From Septoria linicola (taxonomy: Eukaryota > Ascomycota > Dothideomycetes > Mycosphaerellales > Mycosphaerellaceae): a DNA stretch of 64,000 bases. The DNA lies in NCBI GenBank assembly GCA_024114885.1, contig CP099423.1, positions 2,294,001 through 2,358,000 of the forward strand. Direction: 5' to 3'. A program made the translations under genes and the position numbers. Below the pieces are notes generated by a model. That model was given only the letters and a program-made list of their open reading frames with translations. It was not told the DNA's origin and did not search any database. Numbering within the stretch: the stretch's first letter is position 1; the number at the start of each line of letters is the position of its first letter. Positions 58,601-64,000 of this stretch are shown in pieces.

Positions 58601-60060
58601 ATATTAAGAGAAAGCTTAGTAGAGCTATTAAGAAGTTTAAGGCAAGACTAGTTATAAGAGGGTTCTCCTAAAAGTATAGAGTAGACTATATAGAAACTTT
58701 TATCCCTATAGTTAGGTAGGATACTCTAAGAGGATTTATAGCTATAGTCTATAAGAAGGACCTAGTTCTACACTAAGTAGATATAAACAATGTATTTATA
58801 GAGAGTACCCTATATAAGGACATCTATATAATCCTACTACTAGGTATTAACCTACTAACTAGTATAGTCTTACAAGTTCTAAGGAGTCTCTATAGGCTAA
58901 AGTAAGCTATAAGAGACTAGAATTAGCTATATATATTAAAGCTAAAAGGAATAGGATTTAGATAATTAGAAGTAGACCTATGTCTTCTAATCTATAAGAA
59001 AAGGAAAGACCTAATAATCCTAATCTATATTAATAATATATCTATTACTATAGAGAGACTAGAAGATGTCCTCTAGTTTAAAGACTAACTTAGTAAGGTC
59101 TTTAAGATCAAAGATCTTAGAGAGCTAGACAAGATTCTTAGAATGAGACTAATAAGAAACAGATAGTAAGGCTAGCTAAAACTTAACTAGAAACATTATA
59201 TCTAAGAGAATCTAGCTAAGATAGGAATAGGCTAAGAAACTATATTACTAACTCTTTTACTAATAGATAGCTATAAAAGTCTAAAGCCTACTAGACTAAA
59301 TAATAAAAGGTATAATAAATAGAAGTACTAATCTATTATTAGAATATAGATATAGCTTGCAACTATTATAAGACTAGACATTTCATTTGCCCTTAGAAAA
59401 TTAAGCTCCTATATTAGTAATCTAATAGTAGGACATATAAAGGCTCTAAAGAAGCTAACTAGATACCTAAGATCAAACCTAGACCTTAGTCTAAGATACT
59501 TAAGGAATAGTTAAGGCTATCTTACTAGATATATAGACTCTAACTATATAATAGACAAGACTAACAGAGTCTTAATCCTTAGATATATCTTCTTCCTTTA
59601 TAGTACACTAATCTCCTAGATAAGTAAGAAGTAGAAATCTATAGCTACATCTATAATAGAAGCTAAATATATAGCTATAGGAGTATATATAAAATAGTTA
59701 TAGTTCCTTAGTACTCTTTTAAAAGAGCTTAAATGCCTAGAGTTAGTAGGAGAATGTTCTTACTAACTAAGGATCCTTAGTAACTAGGAAACTATTACTA
59801 GAATTAGGCTAATTTAGCTAAAGGGTAATAACTAAGCTACTCTTACTCTAGTTAAGGACTTATATGTTTATAACAAGTCTAAACATATTAATATCTTATA
59901 TAATACTATAAGAAAGCTCTAGTAGAACAGACTTATCTCTATAGAATATATAAATATAAAAGAGATAGTAGTAGATAGTCTTACTAAGCTAAAGAATAGA
60001 CTATAGTTTCAGGAGTTTATAAGGCAGCTCTACCTTATATAAGAGATATATAAAAGATAA
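55700..60060 (+). pseudogene. Copia gag-pol polyprotein, RIP-degraded
   Basis: Plus-strand pieces align in copia order. A gag zinc-knuckle-like segment, LYKKGKH-LKDCP (about 56105-56145), has its first cysteines lost by TG-to-TA change. A pre-integrase/integrase region starts near 56970 (RFIYFRRGLLLNLYKVTNL...YRIYIIGKIKKYLGKS). Reverse transcriptase is at about 58570-59110 (FNIKRKLSRAIKKFKARLVI, RGFS...YIETFIPIVR, VDINNVFIESTL, VLRSLYRLK-AIRDWN, IYINNISITIERL in place of the YVDD motif). RNase H is at about 59510-59690 (IDSNYIIDKTNRVLILRYIF; KSIATSIIEAKYIAIG). Stops lie at Gln/Trp positions. The element cannot move on its own. Confidence 0.85.
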
Positions 60061-60704
60061 CTCCAAGCCTTAGAGTTAGACTAAGAGGAGTCTAAAAGAA
60101 AGATTTTAGTTACTTAACTCCTCCTTAGTTAGACTTTATAAAGTCCTAAATGCTCTTACTAATATTAGACCTATTACTAACTATAATATTACTATATAGT
60201 ACCTAGCTGAACTAGACACCCCCTAAGGCCAAGTACTAGTTAATATTAAAGACCTCCTCTATAGTAGCTATTATCTCCTCTACTAGTATATAGTTACTCT
60301 ACTCCCTAGCTTAATATAAGATCCCTATAGCTAAGAATAGTATACCCTAAAGGCTATTAGGAAACTAAAAAGCTATATAGAATATAACTAAGTAGGGGAC
60401 TAGGCTATAAGGAATCTAGGAAGCTATTAGAATTAGCTATAAGAAAGGATAGGGGTAACTTACTAGATAGTCTATGTCCTAAACAATCTACTCCTATATA
60501 AGAGAAGAGAAAGATCTTATAGAAGGTATTTCTTTTACCTTTTTATAGGAGATAGTAGTATAGAAAGTTTGTTAGATTAACAGTTAGTACTATCTAGTTA
60601 TTAGTCTAAAAAGCAAGTACTTAATAACTAATTAAGATTAGGACTAGCATTTAAGTACTATAGATAATCTATTAAAAGATCTAACTATATAGCATGAGTA
60701 GGAG

Positions 60705-60981
60705 TATTAAGAATATATTCTAGATAGTTAGTCTAGACATAGACCTCTAAGCATAGTTCTAGATGCCTAAGGCATCTACCTAGAGCTTAGTAAGAGGTAC
60801 ATCTTGCTTCTCTTTCTTCTCTTCTTAGATAACTAACTAAATTAACTTTATATTTAGTTCCTAGTATATTACTACTATACTATATGTATAAGTTAGTTCA
60901 AGATTAATCCCCTATTCTTCTTTACTATACTATACCCTCCTTAATATTATATAGTATATAACACGCCCTCTACTTTTAACA
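60705..60981 (+). repeat. Copia 3' LTR
   Basis: Begins TATTAAGAATATATTC (TG altered to TA) and ends CTTTTAACA, preceded by a purine-rich gagtaggag that can serve as polypurine tract. It is followed by the GTTAT duplication. Confidence 0.93.
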
Positions 60982-60986
60982 GTTAT

Positions 60987-62960
60987 CGTTATTATTCGCT
61001 ATCGATACGCTATTTACGCTTCGGTAGTTAGAGGTTATTATCGATTAGATACTAGATAATAAGCGCTTTAAAGTAACTTATTAGTACCTCTATTACTAGT
61101 AGTACTTACTAAATAGTACTAAACTTACCGCCGCTAGTACTCTATAGTATCTTTATTACTATCTTTAATAGCTAGAGGATCTCGCGATACTACTTAATTA
61201 TATACTAATCGTCGTCTATTAATTAATTATAGACGATAGAAGGCTCTAGCTTTATATAGTATCTATTAGAGTGTTTCTTAGTCTACTTCTATATAGCTAT
61301 ATACTACTTATCTACCTCTTGTTCGTAGTACTTATTAATAGCGGCTCTAAGCTTTAATATACGCTTAGAGCTATCGTCGAAGAAGTACTAGCGCGTATAT
61401 ACGTCGTATAATAGACGATATATATCCTTGTCGCTATCTACCTTAAATAGAGCTACCTCGGTAAGCTATAGTCGTTCTACCTCCTCCTATACCTATAGTA
61501 AACGATTAATATAATAGAGCGTATTATAAAGCTTACTAATTAGTCTATAGCGACGCTAATATAGTAGTATTATATCCTTAAACGTTAGTCTATTAGTAGC
61601 TATATTAATAGCTTTAGATTTAAGTACTTCTAGATCTTTACTAGTTAGCGTAGCCTATCTAACAAGGTTAAATATATAGCCTATATAGCGTAGCTAATTC
61701 TAGTATTTATCGAAGCCGTATTCCTACGTAAGGTACTTAATTACCTTAGGGTTATTACTAGCGTTATTAGAGATAAAGTAACTAACTTTATCGTATAGGT
61801 TATAGTATACTATTACCTCTACTATAGTCTCTATAATATTACGGCTAGTATAACGGCCCTTCTACCTTAGTAGATCTAGTAATATTATCCTTAGTTAACC
61901 TTCTATAGAGATAAAGTATATAATAATACTAAGTAATACTAGTTTGTTTTTAGACGTCTATAGGTCGAATAAGAAGCTAATCCTCGTAATAGTAGCTACT
62001 AACTCCTCTATAATATAGCCGAGTTATTTATCGAATACTAATACTATCTTAGAGCTCGTAGTTTAGTATAAAGGAATAAATTAGTAGTAAGTTAGTAACG
62101 AGGTTAGAGGTAGGATAGAAGCGCTCTAAAGGCTATTAAATTATACTTATAGAAGGTAATATTGTCTATAATTAGCTATATATATAGTAACGTAAGGAAG
62201 TCGTCTATATCGAATTTAATAGCTATATTATTATTAATACTCTAAGGCGTAACGTGCCTATCTATTAGCTTATACTACTTACTAGAAGGTCTTTCTAGCT
62301 CCTTACCTTTCTTATATATACTATATATTTGTCTTAAGTATACTCCTACCGATAAGGTTAATTTATCTACGTCGTAGACGCTAGCCTATTTACTACGTAA
62401 CTACGCCCTTTAAGAGTAGCAGATTTTATATACCTAAACTGCCTTCTTCTATATATTCTATAGCCGCTAGCTATACGTAAAGACCTATAATGTTATCTAA
62501 GTATCGTCTAGTAGCTATAAGTATATAGGTAATCGTTCGAAGTCTAGTTAGTCGAGTAATTTAGTATTATTATCGTGTTTACGCTTCGTAAAGCGCTAAA
62601 AGAGTATAGGCTACGAAGCTTATAGAGACGCGTTATTATCTACCTACGTAGCTAATTCTAATAGTATAGACTCTAGGTCTGTCCTAATTACTAAAGATAG
62701 GTCTAATACTAATTCCGTATCTATACTAAGCTCTATAATAGCGTTATTATAAATACGCTAGTATTTAAAGATAAGATTATCGCTCTTAGTTAGTATATCT
62801 ATATCTCTATAAGCCGATAACTTATAACTCTAAGACCGAACTAAACGTGTTTCTAATACTAACTATACTATAGAATACGCGTTTTAGAGTATATACTTTT
62901 TCCTATTTAAATCGCTATAGCTAGTTTAGTTATCTAAGTTATTTTAAGACTATATAGTCG
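60987..62960 (-). mobile_element. hAT-D transposase, N-terminal and core part (split by copia)
   Basis: Minus strand: core motif LYDKVSYFISNNASNNPKV (61798-61745), then YGFDKY-N-LRYIGYIFNLVR-ATLTSKDLEVL (helix with GHxxNL, His altered), then KDIYRLLYDVYTR-YFFDDSSKRIL down to the copia insertion at 60982. Stops are TAG/TAA at Gln/Trp sites. The N-terminal part lies between 61800 and about 62960 but was not aligned in detail. The outer end was not found; the second hAT-B copy begins shortly after. Confidence 0.75.
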
Positions 62961-62990
62961 TATATCTATAATATTAGAGGTAGACGTTAG

Positions 62991-64000
62991 AATAGGTAGG
63001 CCGAAACGGGTTAGTATATAGGTTAGGCTAGGTCTTAGCCTATCTATAAAAGATAGTAATAGGTATAGTACAAATACCTACTCTATACTTAGATAGGTTA
63101 GGCGAATAAAAAATAAGTATAATATAGGTTTTAAGTATAACTACGAAGAAGAATTATTCTAGTTAGTATCGACTATAAAAGGAAGTATATAATAGAGTAG
63201 TAAAGATAGAGAGAGAGATAATAGTAATAAGTAGAACGGATAGGCTAATCTAACGTCGACTTAAGTTTATAATATATATAGTTAGTAGACGTAGTCGGTA
63301 GCTACGTTCTAGCTCTTAAAGCTTCTCTATAGAGCGTATTACGCTTTCGCGTACTTCGACGCTATAATTTATCTACCTTTATAACTCTTTTATTATCGCT
63401 AATACTATTAAACTTTAAAAGAGCCTTGATTTCGTTTTTAACCTTCTTATTCTACTCCTCGACTACCTCTATCTAATTACGAGTAAGTTCTAAATTAGGA
63501 CAAAGAGTAGATACTTCTATAGTAAGTACTACTCTTATATTATACTTATAATCGCGATATCGATATCGTAATAGTATAATATACGTAAAGGTATCTAGAT
63601 TATATATCCGATTATAGTAGTTCTAATAACGTATAATACTAAAATCTCGTTCGTATCTAGTACCTACTACTAGAATATATAGAATATTCTAGGCTATTTT
63701 CGATATAGTAGGGAATATATTAGTAAGAGCTAGCTATATATCTATAGGATCTATTCCTTCTATATATAAGAAGTCTACTTTCTAATAGCGCTCTAGTTCG
63801 TTATTAGGCTCGACTAAAAAGGCTACGTCTAGTACTAGTTAAGCTTTATTATCGTTACTATCGATCCTTATAGCGAAGGAGGTTAAGAAGCTTTATATAC
63901 CTCGAGGCTACTATTTCGAAGCTTATATAGTACTAGATAAAGCTTTATAATACTTTAACTACTCTATACGTAATTTGCTCTAGTAGAGATCTTCTAAACT
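62991..64000. mobile_element. Second copy of hAT-B, left end, cut by window edge
   Basis: Begins TAGACGTTAGAATAGGTAGG and matches 19881 onward base for base apart from scattered transitions. It lacks 283 bp present in copy 1 (20495-20777); the break joins two GTAT words, so it is a microhomology deletion. It removes the end of the transposase reading frame region. The first 8 flanking bases are attagagg; the matching right flank lies outside the window. Confidence 0.9.

Larger units (their letters stand above)
54685..60981 (+). mobile_element. Complete Ty1/copia LTR retrotransposon
   Basis: 6297 bp with two 277-bp LTRs (54685-54961; 60705-60981), TG...CA termini (one end of each LTR altered to TA) and a perfect 5-bp target duplication GTTAT (54680-54684; 60982-60986). 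LTR differences seen by eye are about nine, all transitions. Domain order gag, integrase, reverse transcriptase, RNase H is the copia order. It inserted into a minus-strand hAT transposase gene. It is inactive owing to stops throughout. Confidence 0.93.
53200..64000. repeat. RIP-degraded nested transposon tract 2
   Basis: From about 53200 to the window end CA/TG are scarce and TA abundant, as in the first tract. It contains a split hAT element on the minus strand, a complete copia element and the left end of a second hAT-B. The copia part differs: CpG is also nearly absent there, while the hAT parts keep CpG. Confidence 0.88.

Overview
The window reads as a filamentous ascomycete (Pezizomycotina) chromosome segment, probably Dothideomycetes although the exact lineage is a guess. 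Introns are 47-72 nt with GT...AG ends and CTAAY-like branch sites. The genes are typical fungal families (Zn2Cys6 regulator, DUF1295, DHA1-type MFS, class I myosin with TH1/SH3/acidic tail, GH12). Two long tracts carry the scar of repeat-induced point mutation (RIP): CpA and TpG almost vanish and TpA is saturated. I had only the sequence; family names come from recognised motifs, exon edges were placed by eye, and boundaries inside RIP tracts are approximate.

Layout. 0-18 kb is gene-bearing: a 5'-truncated DUF1295 membrane protein, two short-chain dehydrogenases, a Zn2Cys6 regulator, an acyltransferase-3 membrane protein, a very unusual double beta-mannosyltransferase-like protein (two catalytic-type domains joined by a charged linker), and an MFS transporter broken by two one-base frameshifts. 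About 18.6-32.7 kb is RIP-degraded nested transposons. An 8.5 kb hAT element (19881-28399, 8-bp target duplication CTAAAACT, inverted ends) sits inside an older hAT element, and a short hAT remnant (31476-32825) closes the tract. About 32.9-53.4 kb is gene-bearing again: a decayed GFA-domain gene, a type II membrane glycosyltransferase-like protein, class I myosin, a frameshifted CesA/Tft1-like GT2 synthase, a GH12 glucanase-like protein with a possible GPI tail, and a triose-phosphate-transporter-family pseudogene whose 5' half carries RIP-type stops. About 53.2-64 kb is a second RIP tract: a hAT element split by a complete 6.3 kb Ty1/copia element (277-bp LTRs, GTTAT duplication, half-tRNA primer site), then the left end of a second copy of the 8.5 kb hAT element.

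Most interesting signal: the right arm of the 8.5 kb hAT element contains two tandem, same-strand, RIP-riddled sequences that align along the histone H3 fold. One has an H3-like tail, a near-canonical alpha-N/alpha-1/alpha-2 core and two fungal-type introns; the other is more divergent. A DNA transposon carrying histone H3 variants as cargo is something I do not recognise from known systems.

How the genes relate: there is no operon-like logic or recognisable biosynthetic cluster. Several unrelated genes act at the cell surface or wall (beta-mannosyltransferase-like, GT2, GH12, DUF6625-like, acyltransferase). Two genes touching the RIP tracts (GFA, TPT) are pseudogenised on the sides facing the repeats, consistent with RIP spreading into flanking single-copy DNA.
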